The translations under genes were made by a program, and so were the position numbers. A model generated the notes under the pieces. That model made no database searches. It saw nothing but the letters and a program-made list of their open reading frames with translations, and was not told where the DNA came from. A stretch of DNA of 43,939 bases, from IMG/VR virus record IMGVR_UViG_3300036944_000627, positions 1 through 43,939 of that record, one strand, 5' to 3'. Shown piece by piece: positions 7,411-16,099 of the stretch. Origin of the DNA: a virus. Each line of letters starts with the position of its first letter. The first letter of the stretch is position 1.

Positions 7411-8862
7411 TTAACCCTTATTATCTAAGTTCTTTGCCGAGGTATCCGTACCATCACCTTGCTTCTTACGAGTTCCATCTAGGGGAGTTTCCATCCCATC
7501 TGACGCTCGACTTACGCTTGGTTGAAGTACATCGTCTAACTCTACGTCTTCAGCAAGAGGTTCTAAACCAAGACCATCTAAGACCTTGTTCACAACTTCA
7601 CGAGTACGAGGTAGATAACCTACAGAACCGATACGTTGAACGAATTTAGAGATTTCTTCTAAGCTGACTGCTTCTAAGTCTTCAACTGTCAAGCTTGGTA
7701 AACGTGTAGCTTCCCAACCATTTAAACGTCCAAGTAAAGGGATTAAATGCTGGTTGACTACGTTACAAATTTCTTTAAGTTTTGACTCAATGGCAATTGC
7801 TGATAGAGTTCCTTTGATACTACCTAAAGCATAGCTACCTGTTGAACTCTGTCCCATCAAGAGAATGTCTGCGCTTAGTGCTGTTAGCATGGCATTACAG
7901 TAGTACTCTTTGATACTCTTCGTATCGTAGGCTTTACCACCATCATTTTTTAATAGTTCGAATTTGAAGAGAGGTTGTTTGGTAATCTCATCGTACATGA
8001 GTGGCAATACCATACCTGCTTGCTGGTTGTTATGCGTGTTACGCACAATGTTCTGCCAGAGTTCGTATTGAGCCTTATGTGAAGGTTCTGCATCATCTGC
8101 CATGATCTGAGGTGGAATCCACGCAATAGGGACTCCAGAGAGGTCACGTTGCATACCTACAGACTCAAGCTCTTCTACTGAAGTCTTGTACTTCCAACTG
8201 TAGAAACAACCTTTCAATGGACTGTCACCTACAGGACTATCTTTCTTTTTACCTAAGCGGAAGAGTAAGAACTTGTTCCGTGGTAGAGTGATCTTGTCAC
8301 CTTTAGCTGAAAGTAGTACGCGACCCTGTTTACCTACTTTGGCAATCGTTTGAGTAAGCCCAACAAGGTTTTGATCATCATCGTAATTCCAACTTGAGAT
8401 GCTATCTTGAGAACGGATTGGTAACTTGTGAATACCAATTTTACCGTCATTGTATTTTGAACCTTTAGCAAGTAATCGCTTGCGTAATACAATTTCATTT
8501 GCACAGAAGCCGTAGACGTTCATACTTGAAACTTCTTGAATGAAGTCTTGCCAAGAGTGATCCATGTCTTCAGTACAATCTTGCATGAAGGTTGCGTATT
8601 CTTTCTGTTCGTCTGTAGCTAACGGATGAGGTTTGAACTTAAAGCCAGCTTTCAGCATCATATGTTCGTAGTAGTTTAAAGCTGCTGCGATTACACTGTC
8701 ATAAGACATTTGCTTGTATGTGATGATACTGGCAGGGAACTGTAGCTCTCGCTTCATTTCTTCATGAATAATACCTGCACTGATCTTTAGTCCGTTATAC
8801 CCCATTTCGCTTAATTGAAAACGGGGCATCTCTTGAGTAGCTTTTTGTGTTCTTGCGCCCAT
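7411..8862 (-). CDS. Portal protein (DUF935/Mu gp29-like)
   Basis: This 483-aa protein has portal features: 'MKRELQFPASIITYKQMSYDSVIAAALNYYEHMMLKAGFKFKP' near the N-terminus (split here only for description), a wing region, 'CNAMLTALSADILLMGQSSTGSYALGS' near residue 330 as in DUF935 portals, and a Pro/Asp-rich C-terminal tail. Twelve copies would form the DNA entry vertex and bind terminase. It lies between TerL and the protease. Confidence 0.85.
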   Translation of the reverse strand: MGARTQKATQEMPRFQLSEMGYNGLKISAGIIHEEMKRELQFPASIITYKQMSYDSVIAAALNYYEHMMLKAGFKFKPHPLATDEQKEYATFMQDCTEDMDHSWQDFIQEVSSMNVYGFCANEIVLRKRLLAKGSKYNDGKIGIHKLPIRSQDSISSWNYDDDQNLVGLTQTIAKVGKQGRVLLSAKGDKITLPRNKFLLFRLGKKKDSPVGDSPLKGCFYSWKYKTSVEELESVGMQRDLSGVPIAWIPPQIMADDAEPSHKAQYELWQNIVRNTHNNQQAGMVLPLMYDEITKQPLFKFELLKNDGGKAYDTKSIKEYYCNAMLTALSADILLMGQSSTGSYALGSIKGTLSAIAIESKLKEICNVVNQHLIPLLGRLNGWEATRLPSLTVEDLEAVSLEEISKFVQRIGSVGYLPRTREVVNKVLDGLGLEPLAEDVELDDVLQPSVSRASDGMETPLDGTRKKQGDGTDTSAKNLDNKG

Positions 8863-8877
8863 AAAGTTTTATACCTT

Positions 8878-10296
8878 TTATCTTGCGAATCTATTTTCTT
8901 GAGTGTATGAAGTAATAGTGAAGTTTGGGAGAGTGATTGATACGCGCAGGTGATTGAATGCGTCACTTGTTGCGTCAACTTGGTCGTCCTTGTTCTTTCT
9001 GTTACCGTCGAATATTTCTAGTTCATGGAAGTAAAGCTTGTTCCATTCACCTTCTACATATTGAACATGTCCTGCTTCAGACATAGCAGCGAATGCACCG
9101 AAACGTGTCACCTTGTCTGCTTTGGGCTTCACTAGACGCACTGTAAAGCCTAAATCAGCGAGTTTAGCTTGTAGGCTTCTCGCATAGCTTGCGCCACCAG
9201 AACCAGCGTCAAGAGGAAGCAGGATGATCGTTTCATACCCGTCTATATATGCTTGTTCAATGATTTTCTTTTCTACGCCCATGAAGCGGTCACGGAAGCG
9301 AACTACGTCTTCAATCGTGTACATCTTCAGCTTGTCTTTCGACATTAAGACACCTGCTGTCCAGTCAGGATTTTTATATGCTTCACAAGGAATACTGCTT
9401 GCTAAGTCCCATGCTCGAGTCTTAGCTACTGCACGAGGTGCGAAGCGAACTGGTGTTAACCAACTCTGTTTGAAGTAACCTGCTTGTTCAGGTTTAGCTG
9501 TCCAGCTACCGTAAAGTAAGCGATCACGTTCTACTGGTGATTGGTTCTTTAAGTTTGAGACATAAGATGGATCAATGTATGGGTTATCTAGGCATGTTGA
9601 ACCAATGACCATCATTGATTTAATACCGTTGTCAGCACCATTACCATAAACGGCTTCGGCTGCTTCGCGTGTCTCAAACCACACCATGTTACCTGCATCA
9701 TCTTTAGTGAAGTAACGAGTACGTCCACGTTGATCAGGGTCTGGAATACCTGTTTCTGGGTCTAACCATTGCCATACCCAATCTTTTAAGAAAGAGTCAC
9801 AGTGAGGGTTAGTTGCCATACAGATGGTTGGTTTATGCTTGACTTTCGCGTTACGGTTACGAGAGATCAAGTATGTGATCATCTCTTCGGTAAATTCTGT
9901 TGCTTCGTCGAATGCAATAAAGTCTGCTTGAAGACCTTTGAATTTTTCCTTTGCTGCTTCATTTTCATAGTGCGAGAACTTCAGTGAAGCTCCGTTTGAG
10001 AAGACAAGTTTCTTGTCCTTCATACGAATTTTCAGGTTCTTGTCAATCTTAGAATAAAGCGCAATGGCTTCTTCCCATAGACCACCTTGAGTTTCAATCT
10101 GCGTCAAGGTTCTACGGAAGATGATTCCCCTTGTTTGAGGATCATGTACAAAGCGCAAGAAGCGTAATAAGATTGAGTAGGATTTACTACTACCTGCACT
10201 ACCGCTGGCAATTGTAATATCCGCGTCTGAGTTGATAAACAACTCTTGTGGTAAGCTTGCAGGAGCAATAACTTCCCTTTCGTTTACATCTGTCAT
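8878..10296 (-). CDS. Terminase large subunit (ATPase and nuclease)
   Basis: This 472-aa protein carries a Walker A-like motif GSAGSSKS (residues 32-39) and Walker B ADFIAFDEATEF with D130/E131. Its C-terminal RNase H-like nuclease shows acidic residues in RAWDLA (D296), LPLDAGSGG (D362) and DDQVDATSDAF (D440/D444). It cuts concatemers and drives DNA packaging through the portal. Its length and motif spacing are normal for TerL. Confidence 0.93.
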   Translation of the reverse strand: MTDVNEREVIAPASLPQELFINSDADITIASGSAGSSKSYSILLRFLRFVHDPQTRGIIFRRTLTQIETQGGLWEEAIALYSKIDKNLKIRMKDKKLVFSNGASLKFSHYENEAAKEKFKGLQADFIAFDEATEFTEEMITYLISRNRNAKVKHKPTICMATNPHCDSFLKDWVWQWLDPETGIPDPDQRGRTRYFTKDDAGNMVWFETREAAEAVYGNGADNGIKSMMVIGSTCLDNPYIDPSYVSNLKNQSPVERDRLLYGSWTAKPEQAGYFKQSWLTPVRFAPRAVAKTRAWDLASSIPCEAYKNPDWTAGVLMSKDKLKMYTIEDVVRFRDRFMGVEKKIIEQAYIDGYETIILLPLDAGSGGASYARSLQAKLADLGFTVRLVKPKADKVTRFGAFAAMSEAGHVQYVEGEWNKLYFHELEIFDGNRKNKDDQVDATSDAFNHLRVSITLPNFTITSYTQENRFAR

Positions 10297-10315
10297 AGTC
10301 AGTTATTGCCCTTTC

Positions 10316-10675
10316 TTAGTTGTTACTTAAGACTCTGAATGACACTATAGGAGCTGGATTAAGTTCATCCTTATCTACATCGTCATCGTCAGAACCTCTA
10401 CTTGTTTCTGGTTTATAAACTTCATTAATAAGAAGTTCGTATTCTTTAATTACGAAAGCAATGGCTCTCATACGGGTTGACTCTGTTGTACCGTCTGCTT
10501 CAATAAGTTTTTCTAAGTGGATCATTGCCTTCTTAGTAAGAGGTTTGAGTCTACGCAATATCTGCTTAAACTCTTGCTCTCTTAACTCGTTGCCAGAGAC
10601 AGACTTAGGATTAACTAATCTGTCTGCTGTTGGACGACCTTGTGGATTCCCCGACTTTCCTTTCTCGAATGCCAA
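10316..10675 (-). CDS. Terminase small subunit-like (DUF5681)
   Basis: This 119-aa protein opens with EKGKSGNPQGRP, the signature of DUF5681 proteins that are commonly encoded directly before TerL. A helical C-terminal part follows. It probably recognises phage DNA for packaging. The start is TTG at 10675 with AGGGGG about ten bases upstream; there is no in-frame ATG near the conserved motif. The acidic stretch DDDDVDKDEL near the C-terminus may contact TerL. Confidence 0.75.
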   Translation of the reverse strand: MAFEKGKSGNPQGRPTADRLVNPKSVSGNELREQEFKQILRRLKPLTKKAMIHLEKLIEADGTTESTRMRAIAFVIKEYELLINEVYKPETSRGSDDDDVDKDELNPAPIVSFRVLSNN

Positions 10676-10676
10676 G

Positions 10677-11012
10677 TTAAGCGTCCCCCTCTTGAGCTAA
10701 AGATAAACCAAGCTCAGCAAGAGCTGTTGTCCAGTTTATCTGAGGATCACCGTTAAGCATTAAACGCTCGTAAAGAAACTCCAGCGAAGGAAGTAACTCT
10801 GCGGGGATGATCTGACTACGGGCTTCTTCATCTGAGAAGAAAGCGTAATCTTCTGGCTTCCACCATGAATGACAGCCCCAAAAGACCGCTCCAGTGCTAT
10901 CTTGAAGCTTGACACTGATATTGTTTGCACCACAACCGTAAAGTTCGGCTATGGCGTTTACAGCGTCTTTGTGAGCGTCAGGTACAATATTTACAACTGA
11001 AAGATTAAACAT
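10677..11012 (-). CDS. Hypothetical protein between fiber and terminase genes
   Basis: This 111-aa protein has no recognised motif. It is acidic and contains several Trp (FWGCHSWWKPEDYAFF). Its start overlaps the end of the fiber-like gene by 8 nt and its stop abuts the TerS start, so it is co-translated with both. A packaging or structural accessory role is only a guess. Confidence 0.6.
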   Translation of the reverse strand: MFNLSVVNIVPDAHKDAVNAIAELYGCGANNISVKLQDSTGAVFWGCHSWWKPEDYAFFSDEEARSQIIPAELLPSLEFLYERLMLNGDPQINWTTALAELGLSLAQEGDA

Positions 11013-14000
11013 TTAAAGTTACTCCTGTTCGTTTAGCAAGGATTTGCTCTATAGCAATAACTTCAGATACAGAAGTTAGGCGACCTACACCAATTAATCC
11101 ATAAATTGAACCGTTGAATGGTAGTGCTGTTCCGTTTCGTCTACCGATATATAAAGGGTAGTTACCCATATTTCCTGTACCTAAGTCAGTAGGAGATGTT
11201 GCTGTACGACCTCGTTCACGTAATTGTGTTAGGTCTCCCGCAATATCCATTTTAGCTGTCAAGACAGTCGTATATGGTGAAGGGATGTTGTTGTAGTCTG
11301 CTGCCGTCTGATTTGAACCTCTTGTTAAGAAGCCAATATTTGATACCCCAACAGTACGGGGAGCTGCTAAAAAGAATGAACCATTGTTGGTATTTGTATT
11401 AGGACTTAACTCAACAACAATACCTGCGGTAGCGTCCGTTAGCTTCCGCATACCTGTAAACAAACTCACCTTATCTGTGGCTGTGAAGTCAATGGTATTT
11501 GTTACAAGAAAATCATCTATACCATCGAACGCTAAGTAGTTTTGATCTGTGCGGTAGCCAAGTACCTCTTTCATAGATACATCGTCAAACTCAACACTAT
11601 CTCCACTAACAGCTCCACCAAGTTGTAGAATTACATTTCCCGTAAAGTTGCTAGGGACTTGGGCTGTAAATGTAAGTGTGCCACTTGTCGAACTTATAAG
11701 ACTATCAGCTACACCGACGTTCCCTGTTGCCACTGAATACAATGCAAGACGTACATAGCTTGAAGCTCCAGTTTTTGATTTAAAGTTTACACTGCACTCA
11801 ACGGTCTTCCCAGCAGCAACTGTCCCAGCCTGACGAGCTTGCGCGTTAGCTACCTCTGTTGAAGTAACTACTAAAGCATTGTTCACATTGGTAATTATTG
11901 CAGCATTAGATGCAGCCCAACCTGTCAAACCACTACTAAAATTACCATTAGCGATTAACTCCGATCCAAGTGAAGCCGTCTGCCGTAATGTTGGTCGGCA
12001 TGCTGAAACTGCTTGAGAAGCATGATTACCTGCGATCTTTTTAACTGACACTGCACTTACGGTAAATGTTTGACCTACTTGTGGTGCAGATTTAGTAATA
12101 GAAAAAGAACCTGTACTTGTGAAGTTCATCACTTTCGAGAAGCTTCCTGTTACACCAGTACCTAGCGACAAGTTATTACCATTAGGTAGTTGAACGCCCA
12201 TATCTGCTTGTGATGTATTTCCAGACCAAGTGAACTCAATCTTATAAAGACCTTCTTGGAAAAGATTTGCCGCTGCTACACCAAAGACACCCACTGAAAC
12301 AGTACTTGTTACAACACACGGTAATGTGTTTTGCGATAAAGTTGAGTTCAATGTAGAGTTAAATTGTGTGAACAATTCAGAACCTATTTTCAAACCTTTA
12401 CTTTTATCTAATACTAAGCCTACTGGCTGTCCTGCGGCTGTCACTGGAGTATTACCAGTTGAGTCTTGGAAGAGTGAACTGAGGTCATTTGGATCGTAAG
12501 CAAAACCTTGTTCGTTATTGGAGAAGGTTTGTACTAAAGCAGTATCTAAACTTTTAACACCAACTTTCTTATCCAACTCAATAGCAAGTTTAACAAGTTC
12601 GTAAGAACTTAAATTACGGTTAATTGCTACTAACCCTGCATGAGTTCTCATATCAGCATAGCCCATCGGGATTGTCTGGTTATAACGAATCTCTGTACCG
12701 CTATTTGGAATTGCTCGTAGAACAGTACAAACGGGCAGTTGAGCTGCTAAGGTTGTGATAAGCTGATCGTCAACACCATCATATTCTAATGTGTTTCTGT
12801 CGGAGGTAAAGCCTGTCACTTCACGAATAGATACGTCATCAAAATCAACAAAGTTACCTGCTACAGCGTTATCAAGACGTAGATAGATGCCCCCAGCGAA
12901 ATCGTTTGGAGTAACTGCACGGAAGGTTAATGTACCTTCACCTGCTGTAGAAGATGCAGTACCTGCTGTAAAGCTAATCCCTGACGACCACATAATTGCA
13001 GTTACATTAGTTCCACCTGTTCTGTTAGCGAACTTCACACTAACATCGAAAGTTTTACCTGCCAATGTTGGAATAATTCGCAGCATAGTCGCATTGACTG
13101 AAGCAGTCGCAGTGACACGCGCACGACCTTCAACAGGCGCTATTGTTGTTGAGGTGGACGCGCTCCAACCTGATGTATCAGTCGTAAATGTTCCGTTAGT
13201 TACATGCTCTGTACCTAAGATTGGTAGTTGGCGTAGTAAAGGTCTTGCCGCAGAGGTTGTTTGGTAGGCGTGATTCCCCGCCACTTCACGGACTGAAATA
13301 TCTTTGACAATCGCATCGCAAATACCACTTCGTTTTAAGAAGAACGTGGTAGTTAATGGTGTGATGTATACTCGTTTTCGTCCAGTTGTTTTAAACGTCA
13401 AAGTAGTACTACCGATACTTTCGGCAGCAATCCCATCTCCAACTACAGCAAAACTTTCAATAGTGAAATCTACAACATACATTCGGTTAGCCGATAGTTT
13501 GTTCGTTAACCGAACGCCTGACGCGACACCTGCGCTTGAATAAATTCTGTAAGTAGTTGCGTTGATCTTCTGCGACTCACCTGTAAGTTCTACATCTGCT
13601 TCAATGAACTTTTCACTTCCAAGTGCCAAACCTTTACTTTTATCTAATACTAAGCCTACTGGCTGTCCTGCGTATACAGGAATTGTCCCTGCTACATCTT
13701 GGAAGAGTGTATGTGTAGGGAACTGTGCCATAAATTCAGCGTTGAAATCTGTAAAAGCTTGGTATGCTGATACAGTAGATGCTTGCTCTAGCTGATAACC
13801 AGAGACAACGATAGGTTTGGCGCTGTTACCTGCATACTTCACGACACCAAACGATGCGACTGTTGACGCATTTGTTATGACACCAACAGCACGATATAAA
13901 CCATTACCTAAATGGGTAATTGATTTGTATGGACTATAGATTGCACTACCTTTACCTACAAGAACAAAGTCTGCATTAGCGTCAGTGCTTTGATCGCCTA

Positions 14001-14406
14001 ATACTGGAGCTGATCCATCTAAAGTACGCACGTAACATGAGAATACATACGGGATACCTACTTGGTAGGTAAATGTTTTATAGACATAAGTACCACTTGC
14101 ATTATTATCAATGCGAATACCTGTACCTTGTGTTAAACCTTCAAATGTTGTCGCTGAGTATGATCCACCTTTAACAGTAATATCATTAACACCATTACGG
14201 AACTCTGTTTCAGTGAGTAAGTTTCTTCGGAAAGCTGCTTTAGCTGCTGTTAAATCACTAGGATCATAAGCAAAACCCTGTTCACCATTAGCAAACAAGG
14301 TTTTTAAGATTGGAGTTAAACCCCCTTGTCGATTACCTAGTAGACTAGAGCATAGTGTACTAAGGTTGAAGCCACCAACTCGAATTACTTTACCTGAGCC
14401 GATCAT
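11005..14406 (-). CDS. Large fiber/adhesin-like virion protein with repeated carbohydrate-binding modules
   Basis: This 1133-aa, Ser/Thr/Gly/Asn-rich beta protein is built from duplicated units. Each unit has 'NGEQGFAYDP.DL', 'LFQD..G..PV.AGQPVGLVLDKSKGL..GSE', a jelly-roll segment starting 'NG.F....GW.AS' (CBM_4_9-like), and 'D.N.L..DG.DD.L.T'. The last about 210 residues resemble a concanavalin A/LamG-type lectin domain ending 'FNGSIYGLIGVGRL'. No enzymatic motif is evident. It is probably a receptor-binding or capsid-surface glycan-binding protein. The ATG follows GGAGG. Its location upstream of TerS, away from the tail genes, is unusual. Confidence 0.7.
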   Translation of the reverse strand: MIGSGKVIRVGGFNLSTLCSSLLGNRQGGLTPILKTLFANGEQGFAYDPSDLTAAKAAFRRNLLTETEFRNGVNDITVKGGSYSATTFEGLTQGTGIRIDNNASGTYVYKTFTYQVGIPYVFSCYVRTLDGSAPVLGDQSTDANADFVLVGKGSAIYSPYKSITHLGNGLYRAVGVITNASTVASFGVVKYAGNSAKPIVVSGYQLEQASTVSAYQAFTDFNAEFMAQFPTHTLFQDVAGTIPVYAGQPVGLVLDKSKGLALGSEKFIEADVELTGESQKINATTYRIYSSAGVASGVRLTNKLSANRMYVVDFTIESFAVVGDGIAAESIGSTTLTFKTTGRKRVYITPLTTTFFLKRSGICDAIVKDISVREVAGNHAYQTTSAARPLLRQLPILGTEHVTNGTFTTDTSGWSASTSTTIAPVEGRARVTATASVNATMLRIIPTLAGKTFDVSVKFANRTGGTNVTAIMWSSGISFTAGTASSTAGEGTLTFRAVTPNDFAGGIYLRLDNAVAGNFVDFDDVSIREVTGFTSDRNTLEYDGVDDQLITTLAAQLPVCTVLRAIPNSGTEIRYNQTIPMGYADMRTHAGLVAINRNLSSYELVKLAIELDKKVGVKSLDTALVQTFSNNEQGFAYDPNDLSSLFQDSTGNTPVTAAGQPVGLVLDKSKGLKIGSELFTQFNSTLNSTLSQNTLPCVVTSTVSVGVFGVAAANLFQEGLYKIEFTWSGNTSQADMGVQLPNGNNLSLGTGVTGSFSKVMNFTSTGSFSITKSAPQVGQTFTVSAVSVKKIAGNHASQAVSACRPTLRQTASLGSELIANGNFSSGLTGWAASNAAIITNVNNALVVTSTEVANAQARQAGTVAAGKTVECSVNFKSKTGASSYVRLALYSVATGNVGVADSLISSTSGTLTFTAQVPSNFTGNVILQLGGAVSGDSVEFDDVSMKEVLGYRTDQNYLAFDGIDDFLVTNTIDFTATDKVSLFTGMRKLTDATAGIVVELSPNTNTNNGSFFLAAPRTVGVSNIGFLTRGSNQTAADYNNIPSPYTTVLTAKMDIAGDLTQLRERGRTATSPTDLGTGNMGNYPLYIGRRNGTALPFNGSIYGLIGVGRLTSVSEVIAIEQILAKRTGVTLNV
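12391..12436 (-). repeat. 46-bp exact repeat, copy 1 (inside fiber gene)
   Basis: This stretch is identical over 46 bp to 13627-13672 and encodes the GQPVGLVLDKSKGL motif in both units. DNA-level identity in otherwise diverged units suggests recent duplication or gene conversion. Confidence 0.9.
13627..13672 (-). repeat. 46-bp exact repeat, copy 2 (inside fiber gene)
   Basis: Direct copy of 12391-12436, in the same reading frame and about 1.24 kb away. Recombination between the copies would remove one carbohydrate-binding unit in frame. Confidence 0.9.
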
Positions 14407-14434
14407 GCTGAACCTCCATAATTATTTTTCAAAC

Positions 14435-14683
14435 TTATACCTCTTCCAGAACAACGATTTCGATTGGTTCTGCTGTTGGTGTCCACGCCCATAATGGGAA
14501 GCCTACTGCAATAGCAAGGTCATTTTTTAATATCTGACAGGCTGGGACAGTTAAAGGATCAGGGGCAGTTACGGCTGTAGTGAATAAAGTATTCTTTCCT
14601 CGAATCTCTTGAATATATGCAGATCGTGTGCCGTCCAGAATTTTTGTAGGTGTTTGCGTCAAGGTGAACTTCGTAGCTGCCAT
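14435..14683 (-). CDS. Small virion-module protein
   Basis: This 82-aa protein (MAATKFTLTQTPTKILDG...) has a beta-rich pattern ending 'PIEIVVLEEV'. It resembles small capsid-accessory or fiber-associated proteins, but no family is recognised. It is the gene immediately upstream of the large fiber-like protein, separated by 28 nt. Confidence 0.55.
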   Translation of the reverse strand: MAATKFTLTQTPTKILDGTRSAYIQEIRGKNTLFTTAVTAPDPLTVPACQILKNDLAIAVGFPLWAWTPTAEPIEIVVLEEV

Positions 14684-14714
14684 GATATTTCCTGTTTTTG
14701 ATGTAAATGTTATT

Positions 14715-14942
14715 TTAGTAAGTTGGATTCTTTGGGGGAGTCGTTGTCCCGTAGAACAGTTGCTGCTCTACAATTCCTTCAAACTGATAAGTTTTAGTAT
14801 CGTAATCTTCAGTGTCGTGTAACACCTTCGTTACTTCATTTCTGCATGTATTGCAAAATGTCTCTTCTACTTTTGTTCCATCGGGTAATGTCCGATAACC
14901 TGTTGTCCGAATTAACATTCTATTACAGCAAACACATCTCAT
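14715..14942 (-). CDS. Small zinc-ribbon-like protein
   Basis: This 75-aa protein has an N-terminal MRCVCCNRM knuckle and a second FCNTC knuckle at residues 31-34, so four Cys could bind one zinc. About 25 residues separate the knuckles. The ATG lies only 15 nt beyond the CCA of the last tRNA gene, with AGGTA as ribosome-binding site, so it is the first protein gene after the tRNA array. Its function is unknown; nucleic-acid binding is plausible. Confidence 0.65.
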   Translation of the reverse strand: MRCVCCNRMLIRTTGYRTLPDGTKVEETFCNTCRNEVTKVLHDTEDYDTKTYQFEGIVEQQLFYGTTTPPKNPTY

Positions 14943-14957
14943 AAATTACCTAGTGTG

Positions 14958-15048
14958 TGGTACTTCTGGTAGGAATCGAACCTAGCATCTAGCCGTTATC
15001 TACGGTAAGCGTTTATAAGTCGCCTTGCTTTCCATAAGCTACAGAAGT
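14958..15048 (-). tRNA. Type II tRNA, anticodon ambiguous (UAU if U33 rule applied)
   Basis: This 91-nt gene has a perfect 7-bp acceptor stem (ACTTCTG/CAGAAGT), a GGTTCGATTCC T-arm, a long variable arm (CCGT-AGATA-ACGG) and encoded ACCA. The five-bp stem AGGCG/CGCTT encloses a nine-base loop ACTTATAAA. With U33 the anticodon would be UAU (Ile), but a long variable arm belongs to Leu, Ser or Tyr. The isotype is unresolved. Confidence 0.7.
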
Positions 15049-15065
15049 ATTGGGGAGAAAATGAC

Positions 15066-15123
15066 TGACCTGTTAGGATGTGTACCCCATGCTTGCTAGC
15101 CACTGTAAAAGCGTAACAGGTCA
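15066..15123 (-). ncRNA. Structured RNA element with perfect 10-bp closing stem
   Basis: TGACCTGTTA and TAACAGGTCA pair over ten bases and enclose 38 nt, giving a 58-nt unit between tRNA genes. It lacks a TTCRA T-loop and an encoded CCA. It could be a degenerate, arm-less tRNA or a separate stable RNA. The minus strand is inferred from its neighbours. Confidence 0.5.
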
Positions 15124-15130
15124 ATTTGAA

Positions 15131-15237
15131 ATGTTAATCAGGTGCGTACAAATAGCTTCCTATGACTCGTGTCGATTTACAGGCTCGTGGGTCACTACCG
15201 CTGATTACCATGTTGTCGCATGGCTTTGATTAACATA
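15131..15237 (-). ncRNA. Structured RNA element, 107 nt, 10-bp closing stem
   Basis: ATGTTAATCA pairs perfectly with TGATTAACAT across 87 nt. Internal hairpins include CCATG-N6-CATGG and ATAG-GAAG-CTAT, and a tRNA-Tyr-like loop CCTGTAAA. There is no canonical T-arm or CCA. It starts only seven bases from the preceding element. Confidence 0.5.
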
Positions 15238-15265
15238 TTGAGAAGGACTTGAACAAGTCCAGAAT

Positions 15266-15351
15266 TGGCGGAAAGAACAGGAGTCGAACCCGAACCGCAA
15301 GCAGTCAATCTCCTTAGCAGGGAGTCCCAGAACCTTTCTGGTTTACTTTCC
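15266..15351 (-). tRNA. tRNA-Ser(GCU)
   Basis: Loop CTGCTAA gives anticodon GCU. It has a long variable arm, a GGTTCGACTCC T-arm, G73 and encoded CCA, all as expected for serine. Its length is 86 nt. Confidence 0.9.
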
Positions 15352-15370
15352 ATATTTGATAGATAAAAAA

Positions 15371-15438
15371 AATTTACTAGAGTCTAATAACAAGGTTGGA
15401 ACGTGTAAGGAACTCTTATTATCAGACTCTAGTAAATT
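15371..15438 (-). ncRNA. 68-nt element with perfect 15-bp closing stem and U-tract
   Basis: AATTTACTAGAGTCT pairs exactly with AGACTCTAGTAAATT. An inner AATAA/TTATT pairing further closes the 38-nt interior. On the minus strand the stem runs straight into a tract of eight Ts, so it may also terminate leftward transcription within the array. Confidence 0.5.
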
Positions 15439-15445
15439 GGGTTTT

Positions 15446-15468
15446 AAAGGGCTGAGACTAAGCCCTTT
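15446..15468 (-). other. 8-bp hairpin AAAGGGCT / AGCCCTTT
   Basis: A perfect 8-bp hairpin with a 7-nt loop directly beside the previous element. No U-tract follows on either strand, so it looks like an RNA fold or processing site rather than a terminator. Confidence 0.45.
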
Positions 15469-15992
15469 AGTAAGCGTCTTGAGAGGATTATTGCTTCCCT
15501 CACTATCCACAATCTTTTAAATTGTAACGCCCAGTGCTAGTCAGTAAAGCCGACTAATCTATAACATCAAAGCTACTCTCCTACTAATCAACCTACGCTA
15601 CCATGCCTGACAGACGTAAACCTTTTATAGAAATACCTAAAACCTTTCGGGCTTTAAGTGCAACGGACAACCCGCTACTATGTAAGCACTTTTCACTTTA
15701 ATGTGCGAATCACTTTCGATCTTTTTAATACCTTTATCAGAAAGTTGAGTTTGGGTGCATCTAGTGGATTCGCTGTAGTTAACAGACCTTTTGAGTCCAT
15801 CAATACTACACTAGACACTGTACGTTATCGTGTACGTTGTTTTAAGCTTGTAATGTCAATACTGGTATATTGAACTGCTAGATTCAGCACCACCTGTTAA
15901 CCTATCTTACAACTTCGAACAATGCGATAAAGCGTTACTGCTTGATAACAATCTTCGCTCTAAGGCTACGTCTTCTCTTATTGCCTATCGGC

Positions 15993-16099
15993 TCAAGGGC
16001 ATTACACCCTCTTGAAATTATTAGCTTACACCGATTGGCTCTACACTAAGTTTCAAGATACTACGTTTGCATACTCAATAGCTAAGGCATTGCACCTTA
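15993..16099 (-). other. Pair of hairpins with matching 7-nt loops
   Basis: On the minus strand, 16083-16099 folds as TAAGG-TGCAATG-CCTTA. 15993-16015 folds as TCAAG(A)GGG-TGTAATG-CCCTTGA. Both loops fit TGYAATG, which suggests a repeated recognition hairpin. Confidence 0.4.

Noticed and set aside
12887-13795. Three plus-strand ORFs of 77-126 codons
   Set aside because: They are antisense shadows of the large repetitive fiber-like gene.
15658-15873. 71-codon plus-strand ORF in the tRNA array
   Set aside because: No ribosome-binding site, opposite to the surrounding transcription, and it lies in a block full of RNA-like inverted repeats.
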